A stretch of 64,000 nucleotides of DNA from Aquimarina algicola (GTDB lineage Bacteria; Bacteroidota; Bacteroidia; Flavobacteriales; Flavobacteriaceae), in contig NZ_VFWZ01000005.1 of NCBI RefSeq assembly GCF_006443095.1, positions 248,001 to 312,000 of the forward strand. Direction: 5' to 3'. Position numbers and translations under genes: made by a program. The notes beneath the pieces are model-generated. The model was not told the origin of the DNA and searched no databases. It worked only from the letters and a program-made list of their open reading frames with translations. Each line of letters opens with the position of its first letter. The first letter of the stretch is position 1. Positions 52,953-62,586 of this stretch are shown piece by piece.

Positions 52953-55196
52953 ATGAAAAAAACTAAAAACCCATATAAAGGATTCGAAAAATTTGTTTTA
53001 CGAACCCCTTTATTATCACTCTCTGCATATAAAAAACTTACTGAAGAGGATGTGGTTGAGGAAAAATTAATTAGAGAGCTATGTCAAAATGTAACTATTC
53101 AAGAAGCTGTTTTTTTGGCTTCACCTTCATTATTTTTTGAACTTAAAAAATGGCTTGAAGGCGAGATAACAGATCAAAAAGAATCTGAAAAACTTATATT
53201 TTCGATTTTAAAATACCTAAGCAGAATGTCCTCTCGTTGCACTCCTTTCGGAATTTTTGCAGGATGTAGTGTTGGTAAATTTGATTATAACTCAAGAATA
53301 GAATTGTCATCGAGTGATCAGAACAAGAGGCATACTAGATTAGATATGAATTATTTGGTAGCACTTTCTCAAGATTTGGTCAAAAACGAAAGCATAAGAA
53401 AACAATTATTATTTTTTCCGAATACTAGTATTTATAAAGCGGGTGATTTCTTGAGATATGTAGAATATCATCACGATAAAAATAGTAGAAGACATCATCA
53501 TATCGTAGCAGTTAATCATTCAGAATATTTAGAGCAAATTTTACAAAAATCAAAAGAAGGAGCTTTATTAAAAGATCTTTCATTATTATTGGTTGATGAT
53601 GAAATTACAGAAGAAGAGGCTTCGGCATTTATTGAAGAGTTGATAGATAATCAAGTTTTGATCAGTGAATTAGAACCTTCGGTTTCTGGAGATGAGTTTT
53701 TGCCTAAAATACAATTAGTCTTGCAGAAATTAGAAGGAGTAGAAGAACTCTTAGCTATTATTAATCAAATACATCAAGAAATACATGTGATAGATCAAAC
53801 GTTACAAAATCCTATATCCAGATATACAGATTTGAGCGAATTGATAAAAAAATTAGGTACTGGATATGAACTAAAATATCTATTTCAAACGGATATGATA
53901 TTAGAGACAAATCATAATGTATTACAAAAAGAAATCTTACAAAAAGCAAAGAAATGTTTAGCGTTTTTGAATAAGATTTCTCCAAAGGTAGACATCGAGA
54001 CACCTATGCAAAGTTTTAAAAATGCATTTTATGAGCGTTATGAAAATAGAGAAGTCTCGCTTTCTAATGCTCTTGATATAGAGATAGGAGTTGGCTATTT
54101 GCAAAATCAAGGTACAGGTGATGTAACCCCATTGGTAGATGATCTTATTTTACCATTAAAAAATGAAAACAGAGAGGTTAAAAATATAAAATGGACTCGA
54201 ACTCATGCTATTTTGCATGAAAAACTTCAAGAAGTACATCATAATCAAGAATATGTAATGAAGCTTACTGATGAAGATTTCAAAGATTTTGAGGTAACAT
54301 GGACGGATTTGCCAGATACGATATCTTCTATGATCGAAATTATCACAGAAGATGGAGAGCAAAAAATTGTAATGACAGGAGCAGGAGGATCAAGTGCAGC
54401 AAATATTTTAGGTAGATTTTGTCATGGCGATTCTGAATTGAATACACATACAAATTCAATTATCGAGAAAGAAACAATAATAAACAAGGATAAAATTTTA
54501 GCAGAGATTGTTCATCTGCCAGAGTCAAGAGTAGGCAATATTCTAATGCGTCCTGCTTTTAGAGCATTTGAAATTCCTTATTTGGCCACATCTTCTGTTG
54601 AGCCCAATAAGCAAATTGATATTAGTGACCTGATGGTTTCAATGCCTAATCATAAAAAAATGATCTTAAGATCAAAAAAACATAAAAAAGAAGTTATTCC
54701 TCATTTAACAAATGCTCATAATTATTCTGCAAATGCATTGCCGATTTATCATTTTTTATGTGATATGCAGACTCAAGATTTACGCAGTTCAATTGGATTT
54801 AATTGGGGAGGATTAGCAGATCAATATAAGTTTTTGCCAAGGGTAATCTACGAAGATATTATCATTTCTAGAGCAGTTTGGAATTTTAAAAAGGTTGATT
54901 TAGAACCTTTTTTGAAGTTATTTTATATTGAAAAAAAGCTATTATCTGCGATATCCGATTGGCGAGATGTATATCAAATTCCTCAATATGTATCATTAAT
55001 TGACGGGGATAATAAACTCTTAATCAATTTGAGAAATATAACATCTATCCAAATGCTATTACATACCATCAAAAATAGAACACAAATCAAGTTTTCAGAG
55101 TTTTTGTTTACTGAAAAAGGTATAGTAACCTGTGATAATGATGATTACACAAACCAAATAGTCGTATCTTTTTTTAATGAAGGAAAACTAAAATAA
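52953..55196 (+). CDS. lanB: Lantibiotic dehydratase, N-terminal (glutamylation) part of split LanB
   Basis: A 747-residue protein corresponding to the glutamylation domain of NisB-type LanB, which uses Glu-tRNA to activate Ser/Thr. It starts MKKTKNPYKGFEKFVLRTPLL and contains MSSRCTPFGIFAGCSVG, with RLDMNYL after it, and many conserved stretches to DLRSSIGFNWGGLADQYKFLPRV at the end. The elimination domain is not fused but encoded by the next gene. Split LanB enzymes are known from Bacteroidota, for example with the pinensins. Confidence 0.93.
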   Translation: MKKTKNPYKGFEKFVLRTPLLSLSAYKKLTEEDVVEEKLIRELCQNVTIQEAVFLASPSLFFELKKWLEGEITDQKESEKLIFSILKYLSRMSSRCTPFGIFAGCSVGKFDYNSRIELSSSDQNKRHTRLDMNYLVALSQDLVKNESIRKQLLFFPNTSIYKAGDFLRYVEYHHDKNSRRHHHIVAVNHSEYLEQILQKSKEGALLKDLSLLLVDDEITEEEASAFIEELIDNQVLISELEPSVSGDEFLPKIQLVLQKLEGVEELLAIINQIHQEIHVIDQTLQNPISRYTDLSELIKKLGTGYELKYLFQTDMILETNHNVLQKEILQKAKKCLAFLNKISPKVDIETPMQSFKNAFYERYENREVSLSNALDIEIGVGYLQNQGTGDVTPLVDDLILPLKNENREVKNIKWTRTHAILHEKLQEVHHNQEYVMKLTDEDFKDFEVTWTDLPDTISSMIEIITEDGEQKIVMTGAGGSSAANILGRFCHGDSELNTHTNSIIEKETIINKDKILAEIVHLPESRVGNILMRPAFRAFEIPYLATSSVEPNKQIDISDLMVSMPNHKKMILRSKKHKKEVIPHLTNAHNYSANALPIYHFLCDMQTQDLRSSIGFNWGGLADQYKFLPRVIYEDIIISRAVWNFKKVDLEPFLKLFYIEKKLLSAISDWRDVYQIPQYVSLIDGDNKLLINLRNITSIQMLLHTIKNRTQIKFSEFLFTEKGIVTCDNDDYTNQIVVSFFNEGKLK

Positions 55197-55206
55197 AATT
55201 TTCGGT

Positions 55207-56109
55207 ATGATGGATAATAATGTAAAGCGATCATTTATAATAGGAGATCATTGGTTGTATTATAAACTGTATACAGGATATAAAACAGCGGATTTAATAC
55301 TTACTGATATCATTCAACCTATAACAGAAAAGTTGATTGATAAACAATGTATTGATTCATGGTTTTTTATTCGTTATGCTGATCCAAAGGAGCACTTGAG
55401 AGTTCGTTTTTATATAAAGAACTTGGATCAGATAGGTAATGTGATACAATTAATCGCTCAAGAATTAGAGGATTTTATAGAAAAAGATTTGATATGGAAG
55501 GTACAAATTGATACTTATCAGAGAGAAATAGAGCGGTATGGTAGTAATACTATAGAAAAAGCAGAACAGTTATTTTATCATGACAGTGTTATGATTACAA
55601 AACTGATTGATTTGATAGAAGGAGATGAAGGAGAAGAAATCCGTTGGTTATTTGGATTGAGAGCCATAGATAGTTTACTCGATAGTTTTCAATATACAAA
55701 TGAAGAAAAGTTGAAATTATTGCATCGTCTTAAAACTGGTTTTAGACAAGAATTCGGTGTTTCAAAATTACTTAATACTCAATTAAAGGATAAATATAGA
55801 GTCGCTAGAAAAAAAATAGATGATTTTATGCTCTTTACAGCTTCTGATATCCCAGAATATGAACCAATACTTGATATTCTGGAAGAAAAACAAAAACATT
55901 GTAAAGGTATTGCAAAAGAGATAGTAAATCTACGATCCCAAAATCAATTAGAAAAAGATTTAGATGATTTTATGGCGAGTTACATCCATATGCTCATGAA
56001 TCGGTTGTTTACCTCAAAAAATCGTCTTCATGAAATGGTATGTTATGATTTTTTGTATAAATATTATATATCTATGATTGCACTACAAAAACAGAAAGTT
56101 GATGTTTAA
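55207..56109 (+). CDS. Lantibiotic dehydratase, C-terminal (elimination) part of split LanB
   Basis: A 300-residue protein of the SpaB_C / thiopeptide-type bacteriocin biosynthesis family, which removes glutamate to make dehydro residues. Landmarks: IGDHWLYYKLYTGYKTADLIL, DSWFFIRYADPKEHLRVRFY and YQREIERYGSNTIEKAEQLFYHDS. It starts 10 bases after the LanB N-terminal gene. No transporter or peptidase follows; the next gene is on the other strand. Confidence 0.93.
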   Translation: MMDNNVKRSFIIGDHWLYYKLYTGYKTADLILTDIIQPITEKLIDKQCIDSWFFIRYADPKEHLRVRFYIKNLDQIGNVIQLIAQELEDFIEKDLIWKVQIDTYQREIERYGSNTIEKAEQLFYHDSVMITKLIDLIEGDEGEEIRWLFGLRAIDSLLDSFQYTNEEKLKLLHRLKTGFRQEFGVSKLLNTQLKDKYRVARKKIDDFMLFTASDIPEYEPILDILEEKQKHCKGIAKEIVNLRSQNQLEKDLDDFMASYIHMLMNRLFTSKNRLHEMVCYDFLYKYYISMIALQKQKVDV

Positions 56110-56209
56110 ATCTTCCTAAAATAAGTTGAAGATTTTAATACTTTAAATGTCTGAATAGCATTAAAAGTATTAAACAGAAGTGTATTCGAAATATAAAACA
56201 GCGTTGAGT

Positions 56210-56884
56210 TTATACTAATACTGATTCAGGATAGTTCATTTTAATAATTTTTCCTGGATTACCTACTACTACAGCATAATTAGGAATGTCTTTTATAATA
56301 ACAGCTCCTGCACCTATAGTACACCATTTTCCTATTTTTACTTTTGGAATAACAACTGCTCCTGCACCTATATGAGAGCCTTCTCCAATCTCTACAAGAC
56401 CACATAATGTTACATTAGGAGATATATGTACAAAATCATTGATAATATTATCATGATCTACACTAGCAAGTGTATTGATAATCACATGTTTTCCAATATA
56501 GGTATTGGGCTGAATAACCGCACCGGCATAAACCACAGAACCATCGCCTAAAATACTACTAGGATCAACTACGGCAGTAGTATGTATGGCTTTTGCAAAC
56601 CCAGAAGTTAATACTTTTGCTATTTTATATCTATGCATATTATCACCAATACCTACTATAAAAGGAGCTCCTTCATAGGGAAAAGAAGAATGATGTTTTA
56701 TTCCTGGAATTATATTTTTGAATTTAGGATGGCTTTTTGATGGATTGTCGTCAAAAATTTCATTTACAGATACTCCATTTTGTTCTAAAAGTAATTTTAT
56801 GATTTGAGAATGCCCGCCTGCACCATATAATCTGACTGTATCAGTTTTGTTCATCTTATTACTTTTGTTAAGATCAATCATCAA
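56210..56884 (-). CDS. NeuD/PglD-like acetyltransferase
   Basis: A 224-residue sugar O/N-acetyltransferase. The N-terminal Rossmann-like part has VRLYGAGGHSQIIKLLL and the C-terminal part is a left-handed beta helix with repeated hexapeptides (SILGDGSVVYAGAVIQPNTYIG, and later GEGSHIGAGAVVIPKVKIG). The catalytic His is likely in ASVDHDN. It acetylates a sugar nucleotide or a surface glycan. It is followed by the GT2 gene, so both probably work on a cell-surface polymer. Several ATG codons near 56884 are possible starts. Confidence 0.9.
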   Translation of the reverse strand: MMIDLNKSNKMNKTDTVRLYGAGGHSQIIKLLLEQNGVSVNEIFDDNPSKSHPKFKNIIPGIKHHSSFPYEGAPFIVGIGDNMHRYKIAKVLTSGFAKAIHTTAVVDPSSILGDGSVVYAGAVIQPNTYIGKHVIINTLASVDHDNIINDFVHISPNVTLCGLVEIGEGSHIGAGAVVIPKVKIGKWCTIGAGAVIIKDIPNYAVVVGNPGKIIKMNYPESVLV

Positions 56885-56952
56885 AAATATTTAAGATTAC
56901 TATTTTGAAATATGATTTTTATCATCAAAAGATAAAAAATAGACATTACAAT

Positions 56953-56988
56953 AAAAAAAGCTTCGTATAATAGAACTTATACGAAGCT
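56953..56988 (-). terminator. Intrinsic terminator downstream of the GT2 gene
   Basis: On minus, a perfect 12-bp stem AGCTTCGTATAA / TTATACGAAGCT (loop of six) is followed by seven T. It is 100 bases past the GT2 stop and ends that transcript before the acetyltransferase gene. Confidence 0.85.
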
Positions 56989-57087
56989 ACAGAATTTGAA
57001 CGTCTTGGTGCTTTAATTATCTAAATCTTGTAACACCTACAACAAAATTTTATAAATATGATATTGAAGAATCTCTCTGTATATTAA

Positions 57088-58536
57088 TTAAGACGAAACA
57101 GCTACAACTTCAACTTCAACTTGTTGTTGCTGTTGTTGTTTCTTAAGCTCTTTTTTAGTTAGATCACGAGTTAACCAACCACTTCTTCCAGCCGTTGCAA
57201 TTGCATAAGGAGTAATCCAAAACAAAGTAAAGGCAAAAAAGATACTATATGGATAAGCCCAAAGTGATTCTGCTACATTATGTTTTTTAGCATAAAATAA
57301 GGCTCTCATGCTAGAGAAAACTAATGCGCTTACAAAAGTAGAGCTGAAGAATAACACTGGATACGTAACGATAAAAAATAACATGATTAATAATGCAGGA
57401 TATGCCATTGTCATTTTTAACCATTGGTTTAACAATAAAATTCTAGTACCAGTCTTTTTCCCTTCTCTAAAGTTACTGAAAGCAAACTTACTCATAGCAA
57501 TGTTTTCACGAACATTACTTCTTTCCCAACGAATAAACATTTTTGATAAATTCTTATAACGCTCAGGAATATTAGTTAATACATAAGCATTACGTTGAAA
57601 TAGTACTTTGTATCCCTGTTTTAAGATCATATTGGTCATGGCACGATCTTCTCCAATTTTAGAAACTTGCCCCATAAAAGTTTGATTAATCCAAGCCTCA
57701 CGACAGTTAAAAACAGCTTCTCTGCGATAAGCGGATAGTGCTCCCGGAGTACATAATACAGAACCCAATGTGCTTTGTGCAGAACGAATAAATTCGAAAC
57801 TAAAAGCAAAACTTACATTCAACATACGAGGGATTAAAGCGTCTTTTCTATTTAAAACTCTTACATTTCCTGCTACCGCACCACACTCTTCATTTACAAT
57901 AAATGGGCTTGCCATGTTGCGTAATGTATCTTTCTTTACGATAGAATCACTATCAACAGTTATAAAAACTTCTCCCATACCAAGGTTGAATCCACGATAT
58001 AGTGCATGTCTTTTACCCATGTTCTTAGGCTGTTGATATATAGAAACACTATTACCTAATTCTTGCTTGGCTTTTTTCATCCATTGCCAAGTATCATCTT
58101 GACTACCATCATCAATAGAAATTATTTGTAATTTTTCTTTAGGATAATCACTGTCTGTTAAACTAATAAGTGTTTTATATACAAGCTCACCTTCATTATA
58201 AGCAGGTACAATAACTGTAAGTAAAGGAAGTTGTTCATCTGATACAGAGTTTACAACCTTATAGCGTAGATATAAAACTAATATGTACACTAAAAAACTA
58301 ATTTTTAATGTAAGTAGTATAGAACCTACTATCATCAAAGTAAATCCCCAAGTTGTACTAATTCTTTTGAGGTAAATATCTTCGAAATATGGTTGCAAGA
58401 AATAAAATAAAGATGCCGCACCAAACATTAATAAGAATGTTCCTATTATGATTAATGTTGATGAAGAATTCATAACTAATTTTTCTATCAGATTAGGATT
58501 TTTAGTCATAGGTCCAGATGATGTCAATTGCTTCAT
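57088..58536 (-). CDS. Membrane glycosyltransferase family 2
   Basis: A 482-residue processive-type GT2 with two N-terminal and about four C-terminal membrane helices. Catalytic-domain motifs: TVIVPAYNEGELVYK, SIDDGSQDDTW, the DxD in FITVDSDSI, GEDRAMTN, and FIRWERSNVRE at the place where related synthases have QxxRW. The Gln pair of that motif is replaced by Met-Phe. The C-terminus ends in a six-glutamine run and a Val-rich tail (QQQQQQVEVEV). It probably makes or extends a surface polysaccharide; sugar unknown. Confidence 0.87.
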   Translation of the reverse strand: MKQLTSSGPMTKNPNLIEKLVMNSSSTLIIIGTFLLMFGAASLFYFLQPYFEDIYLKRISTTWGFTLMIVGSILLTLKISFLVYILVLYLRYKVVNSVSDEQLPLLTVIVPAYNEGELVYKTLISLTDSDYPKEKLQIISIDDGSQDDTWQWMKKAKQELGNSVSIYQQPKNMGKRHALYRGFNLGMGEVFITVDSDSIVKKDTLRNMASPFIVNEECGAVAGNVRVLNRKDALIPRMLNVSFAFSFEFIRSAQSTLGSVLCTPGALSAYRREAVFNCREAWINQTFMGQVSKIGEDRAMTNMILKQGYKVLFQRNAYVLTNIPERYKNLSKMFIRWERSNVRENIAMSKFAFSNFREGKKTGTRILLLNQWLKMTMAYPALLIMLFFIVTYPVLFFSSTFVSALVFSSMRALFYAKKHNVAESLWAYPYSIFFAFTLFWITPYAIATAGRSGWLTRDLTKKELKKQQQQQQVEVEVVAVSS

Positions 58537-58648
58537 GAGAGTTTTCTTATATTTTTACACATATTGGAAAGACAACATCGATGCCATTTTAAATAATGTT
58601 GAATTACAAGGGTTTATAAGAGATGTTTATATTCTAAAGTGTGAACAT

Positions 58649-58666
58649 TTTACACACTTGTGTAAA
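58649..58666. promoter_or_regulatory. Operator-like inverted repeat
   Basis: TTTACACA-CT-TGTGTAAA, 8-bp perfect arms, about 112 bases upstream of the GT2 start. A second, looser pair GTGTG...CACAC begins a few bases before it. Likely a binding site for an unknown dimeric regulator. Confidence 0.5.
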
Positions 58667-58828
58667 TTCAACACAAAATTCCCCAATAATTTTATACTCT
58701 TATGGTGATTGCATTTGTTTGAGGTTACATAATAAAAATTCAGAACTCTTCAAGAAGCAAACAGAATTCTTAGTTATTAATTCATTTGATTCTTAAAACA
58801 CACTTTTTTTTAGAAAAAATATACAGAC

Positions 58829-58858
58829 TTTTGTTTATAACTGTGAATATTATCTTTG
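58829..58858 (+). promoter_or_regulatory. Promoter of the lipocalin-like gene, almost leaderless
   Basis: TTTTG (58829-58833) and TATCTTTG (58851-58858), 17 bases apart, match the Bacteroidota TTG / TAnnTTTG pattern. The ATG at 58863 is only four bases past the -7 box, so the transcript would have no or almost no leader. Confidence 0.6.
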
Positions 58859-58862
58859 TCAA

Positions 58863-59246
58863 ATGAAAAACATAGTATTTTATTTATTCTTTATTCTTTT
58901 TAGTACTGGTCAATCTCAGCATGATCTCCTCACAAATTATAAGTGGAAAATTGAAAAAATAAGTAACTCTGAGTTGAAAGGTTTATTTCCTGAGAATTTG
59001 GATTATGGAGAACCTTGGATTTTTAAAAAAGATGGTAGGGTTATTATTCATGATAAGTATGTTTTGGGTGGTGGAATAACTGAAGGGGTTTGGAGTTTAA
59101 AAGACCAAGAATTAATGATCACCATCCGCGAATTGGATTTAAAATTTAAGATTATCGAATTAAATACATCTAAACTTAAATTGAGATTAAATTTTGATAA
59201 TAGAGAAGATTTAGATTATGATTTTGTTTCTGTGAAGAAAGAATAA
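58863..59246 (+). CDS. Secreted lipocalin-like small protein
   Basis: A 127-residue exported protein with signal MKNIVFYLFFILFSTGQSQ. The mature part reads as a short beta-barrel of the lipocalin-like kind (LLTNYKWKIEKISNSELKG, WIFKKDGRVIIHDKY, EGVWSLKDQELMITIRELDLKF). No ligand or family more precise than this can be given. Confidence 0.65.
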   Translation: MKNIVFYLFFILFSTGQSQHDLLTNYKWKIEKISNSELKGLFPENLDYGEPWIFKKDGRVIIHDKYVLGGGITEGVWSLKDQELMITIRELDLKFKIIELNTSKLKLRLNFDNREDLDYDFVSVKKE

Positions 59247-59382
59247 AAGTGATGATTTGTACTAGATTTACTTCGTTAGATATAAATTAAAAGCAACTAT
59301 TTTGTTGTAGATAAGGTTTTTACAGTATACTGTAACAATTATTTTTTTGGTTTGTCTGTACAGTAAACAAACAAACCAAAAA

Positions 59383-60423
59383 ATGAAAAATCCTGTACTT
59401 TTTTTATTAGCAATATATCTATGTTTCTCCTTTGATAGTGATAAAAAGAAAAATGACTTTAGAATAGGTCAAAAATCAATAACTTTTGTAGATGAGTCTA
59501 GAAATAGGCCTTTGATAACCGAAATATGGTATCCTACTTTAGAAACTATAAAACAAAAAGAATCTGTAAATACTCAAAAAGAACTTTTTAAAACAATAGA
59601 GACAATTCCTAATGCAACTATTGTAGATAAAAAATTACCATTGCTATTGATCTCTCATGGAACAGGAGGTAATAGATTTTCATTAACATGGTTTATAGAA
59701 AGAATGGTAAAAGAGGGGTATATTGTGGTTTCGCTCGATCATTATGGAAATTCTACCTTTAATAAAATACCAAGAGAGTTCGTAAAATGGTGGGAAAGAG
59801 CAATTGATGTTCAATTTGTACTTACCAATGTCCTCAAAGATGGTCAGATTGGAAAAAAGATTGATACATCAAGAATTGGTGGAGTTGGTTTTTCTCTGGG
59901 AGGCTATACTAATATAGCATTAGCTGGGGGGTATGTAGATAGAGCAGTTAGAGAAAATCAAAATCCCGAAGATAGAACAATGCCTGCGGAGTTTCCTAAA
60001 ACAGGTGAGGTTATAGATTTTGAAAACGATAGCCTTATCGTTTCGTCTTATAACAAATACAGGGATCATGTAAAAGATGATAGGATTAAGTCATTTTTTG
60101 TAATGGCTCCGGCAATTGGATTTGGATTTCATTCCAAAGAGCAAACAAATACAATTACAGCACCTGTTTTTATCGTAGCAGGAAAAGGAGATGCCAATAC
60201 GCCAGTAAAGAATAATGCTGAAAATTATCATGACTTGATTAAAAGTAGTCGAATACATTTATTTGATGATAATGTAGGGCATTATGTGTTTTTAAATGAA
60301 CCTACAGAATTTGGGAAAAAAGTTGCACCTGCGATAACAATAGATAAACCGACAGTTGACAGAAAAGAAATTCACGAAAAAACCTTGAAACTGGCATTAG
60401 ATTTTTTTAAAAACACATTGTAA
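59383..60423 (+). CDS. Exported alpha/beta hydrolase
   Basis: A 346-residue hydrolase of the dienelactone-hydrolase/PAF-acetylhydrolase-like kind. The nucleophile Ser is in GVGFSLGGYTN, and HGTGGNRFSLTWF and FIVAGKGDANTPV mark the oxyanion loop and the acid region. The active His is likely in NVGHYVF. It has a signal peptide (MKNPVLFLLAIYLCFSF). The ATG at 59383 is preferred over one at 59347 that precedes the signal. Substrate unknown. Confidence 0.82.
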   Translation: MKNPVLFLLAIYLCFSFDSDKKKNDFRIGQKSITFVDESRNRPLITEIWYPTLETIKQKESVNTQKELFKTIETIPNATIVDKKLPLLLISHGTGGNRFSLTWFIERMVKEGYIVVSLDHYGNSTFNKIPREFVKWWERAIDVQFVLTNVLKDGQIGKKIDTSRIGGVGFSLGGYTNIALAGGYVDRAVRENQNPEDRTMPAEFPKTGEVIDFENDSLIVSSYNKYRDHVKDDRIKSFFVMAPAIGFGFHSKEQTNTITAPVFIVAGKGDANTPVKNNAENYHDLIKSSRIHLFDDNVGHYVFLNEPTEFGKKVAPAITIDKPTVDRKEIHEKTLKLALDFFKNTL

Positions 60424-60520
60424 TTAATGATACATCATAGTTTGCAGTTGAAAACGCGCTAAAGTTTTCTATTCTGTTTGTATTTGCTACATTTAGCTTT
60501 TAAATATGTAGATATAAATA

Positions 60521-61381
60521 ATGAATAATGTCATAGAAATCATAAATGTATTACCCACAATAATTTCGAATGGTCCTAATGAAGAAACGATTACTATATT
60601 AAGAAATATAGGACTAAGTAATGATGAAGTCGATGAGGTTTTAGATATTATCAATCAAGGAATAGGAAGGGCGGGATTGTACAAAATGGGGATGAAGCAA
60701 GATCAGTTTACGGGATATTTAGATGAGCACCCTGTTTTTCAAAAAACAATAGACCTGATCTTGAATTCAAATATAGAATTTCAAACAGATACTGATGGGT
60801 TGCATCCCAAATTAAAAAAAGGAATTGAAAACACTGTAACGAAAGAAGTAGATTTAGAACTATTACTTTCTAATTTTAATAATCCTGATTATGATGAAAG
60901 AGCATATGCTTTATATGATCTTATCAAGTATAATCATCCAAATGTAAGGTTGCTAATCGAGCAATCATTGTTTGATAAAGATGAGATGGTTCAGATAACG
61001 GCAATTCAAGGGATTAATGAAAATATTCTTGATGATGATCTGATTCAAAAATTAATAGACTTGTTTCAAGGCACCAAAAATCATACTTTAGTTTCAAACT
61101 TAACTCATGTTTTTAGTGATTTTAGTCTCAGAGAATCCATTTTATCTCTTGTTCAAAAATTGACATCAGATAATTTGATGATAGTATATGATTGTATTGT
61201 TTGTTTAGGTGAAATAGGGGATAAAAATGTAATTGATAACTTAGTTCCTTTTAAAAGAATTGATGAAATTGCAATAGTATATGATGAAAATGGATATGTA
61301 AAACAAGAAACCGGCTATACGATAGGAGAGATTGCAACAAGAATGATCAAAAAACTAAATAACACTATCAAATATGGATAA
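60521..61381 (+). CDS. HEAT-like repeat protein, hypothetical
   Basis: A 286-residue soluble protein that appears helical, with four to five HEAT-like repeats (DYDERAYALYDLIKYNHPNV, KDEMVQITAIQGINENIL, DNLMIVYDCIVCLGEIGDK). No signal peptide or catalytic motif. It overlaps the following YARHG gene by eight bases, so the two are coupled. Confidence 0.7.
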   Translation: MNNVIEIINVLPTIISNGPNEETITILRNIGLSNDEVDEVLDIINQGIGRAGLYKMGMKQDQFTGYLDEHPVFQKTIDLILNSNIEFQTDTDGLHPKLKKGIENTVTKEVDLELLLSNFNNPDYDERAYALYDLIKYNHPNVRLLIEQSLFDKDEMVQITAIQGINENILDDDLIQKLIDLFQGTKNHTLVSNLTHVFSDFSLRESILSLVQKLTSDNLMIVYDCIVCLGEIGDKNVIDNLVPFKRIDEIAIVYDENGYVKQETGYTIGEIATRMIKKLNNTIKYG

Positions 61382-62504
61382 ACGAATACTTTTTTTTCTT
61401 ACTCTGATACATTTATCAGTATTCGGTAATGATGGAGCTTACTTTGCATCAGGAAATCAATTAATCCCTATTTCTGAAACTGAAGTCTCTGTAACAAAAG
61501 AAATCTTGACTCTTGTTAGAAGAATAGAAAATGATAAAGACTATATTTATGTAACTGTTGATTATACTTTTTTTAACCCCGGATCAGATAAAATAATTCT
61601 AGTTGGGTTTGAAGCTCCTTCACCATCAGGAGATGTAGATGGGTATCCCAAGAATGGAGCACATCCTTATATATCGAATTTTGATGTAAAAATGAATGAG
61701 AAATTGTTAGATTTCAAAACTTCAATTGTAAATACAGAGAATTATTATGTCAATCAAAAGATTGATGCAAAAACTGAAGACGAAGTTATCGGAGATGACT
61801 TTAACACAAACGAACCTGATTTTTACTATGTGTATCATTTCAATGCTAATTTCAAATCAGGAATAAACAAAATTGTTCATACCTATAGGTTTGATATGTC
61901 AGGATCAGTTATGGATCGATATAGTTTTGATTATATCTTAACTGCTGCAAATAGATGGGGAAACAATCAAATTGATGATTTTACATTACATATTGATATG
62001 GGACCCAATGAAAATTTTAATATACACAATACATTTTTTAAAAATAAAGATGATTGGTTTATCGAAGATGGAAGGGGACTAAACTATAAAGATGAGTATA
62101 GAGAAGGATCTATGTCAAAGTTTATTACAACTACCGGCGGAATCACATTTGAGAAGAAAAATTTTAAGCCTGAAGGCGAGCTTTATATATACTCGACAGC
62201 AAATTATATAAAGGAAAATTATGACTCTTTTGACTATAAATATCATGATTTACCAAAAAGGATATACCTCAAAAATGATATTAAAAAAACCTGTACGGAT
62301 GTTGTAAACGAAGAATCCTTTAAGATTTTAAGAAATTTACCATTTGCTATAAGAGGGTATATTTTTAAAACTAAACTGATACAAGATTATTATTTGTCTC
62401 AAAGTTGGTATCAACCAAACCCTGATTATAAAGCGAATCTAGAAACCTTATCAAATGAAGAGTTAGAATGGTTAAAGATTGTGAAATCAAAACAGAAAAA
62501 TTGA
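61374..62504 (+). CDS. Secreted protein with C-terminal YARHG domain
   Basis: A 376-residue exported protein (signal KRILFFLTLIHLSVFGNDG). The main part is beta-rich and starts around GAYFASGNQLIPISETEVSV, resembling DUF4424-type extracellular proteins. The last 60 residues form a YARHG-like domain: ILRNLPFAIRGYIFKTKLI then YLSQSWYQPNPDYK. The domain is thought to act on or at the cell wall, but its role is unproven. It is coupled to the HEAT-like gene. Confidence 0.7.
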   Translation: MDKRILFFLTLIHLSVFGNDGAYFASGNQLIPISETEVSVTKEILTLVRRIENDKDYIYVTVDYTFFNPGSDKIILVGFEAPSPSGDVDGYPKNGAHPYISNFDVKMNEKLLDFKTSIVNTENYYVNQKIDAKTEDEVIGDDFNTNEPDFYYVYHFNANFKSGINKIVHTYRFDMSGSVMDRYSFDYILTAANRWGNNQIDDFTLHIDMGPNENFNIHNTFFKNKDDWFIEDGRGLNYKDEYREGSMSKFITTTGGITFEKKNFKPEGELYIYSTANYIKENYDSFDYKYHDLPKRIYLKNDIKKTCTDVVNEESFKILRNLPFAIRGYIFKTKLIQDYYLSQSWYQPNPDYKANLETLSNEELEWLKIVKSKQKN

Positions 62505-62586
62505 CATTATCTCATTATAATTGATAATCTTCAGGCAACCAACAGTATATTTTTTACGTCTTTAATTGTAAAAGATATGAAGCTTT

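Larger units (their letters stand above)
58537..58862. other. Intergenic region between the GT2 gene and the lipocalin-like gene
   Basis: About 325 AT-rich bases. It holds the 58649-58666 palindrome and the promoter of the next plus-strand gene. No small gene is seen. Confidence 0.5.

Noticed and set aside
56110..56209. Lanthipeptide precursor downstream of split LanB
   Set aside because: No frame longer than a few codons on either strand.
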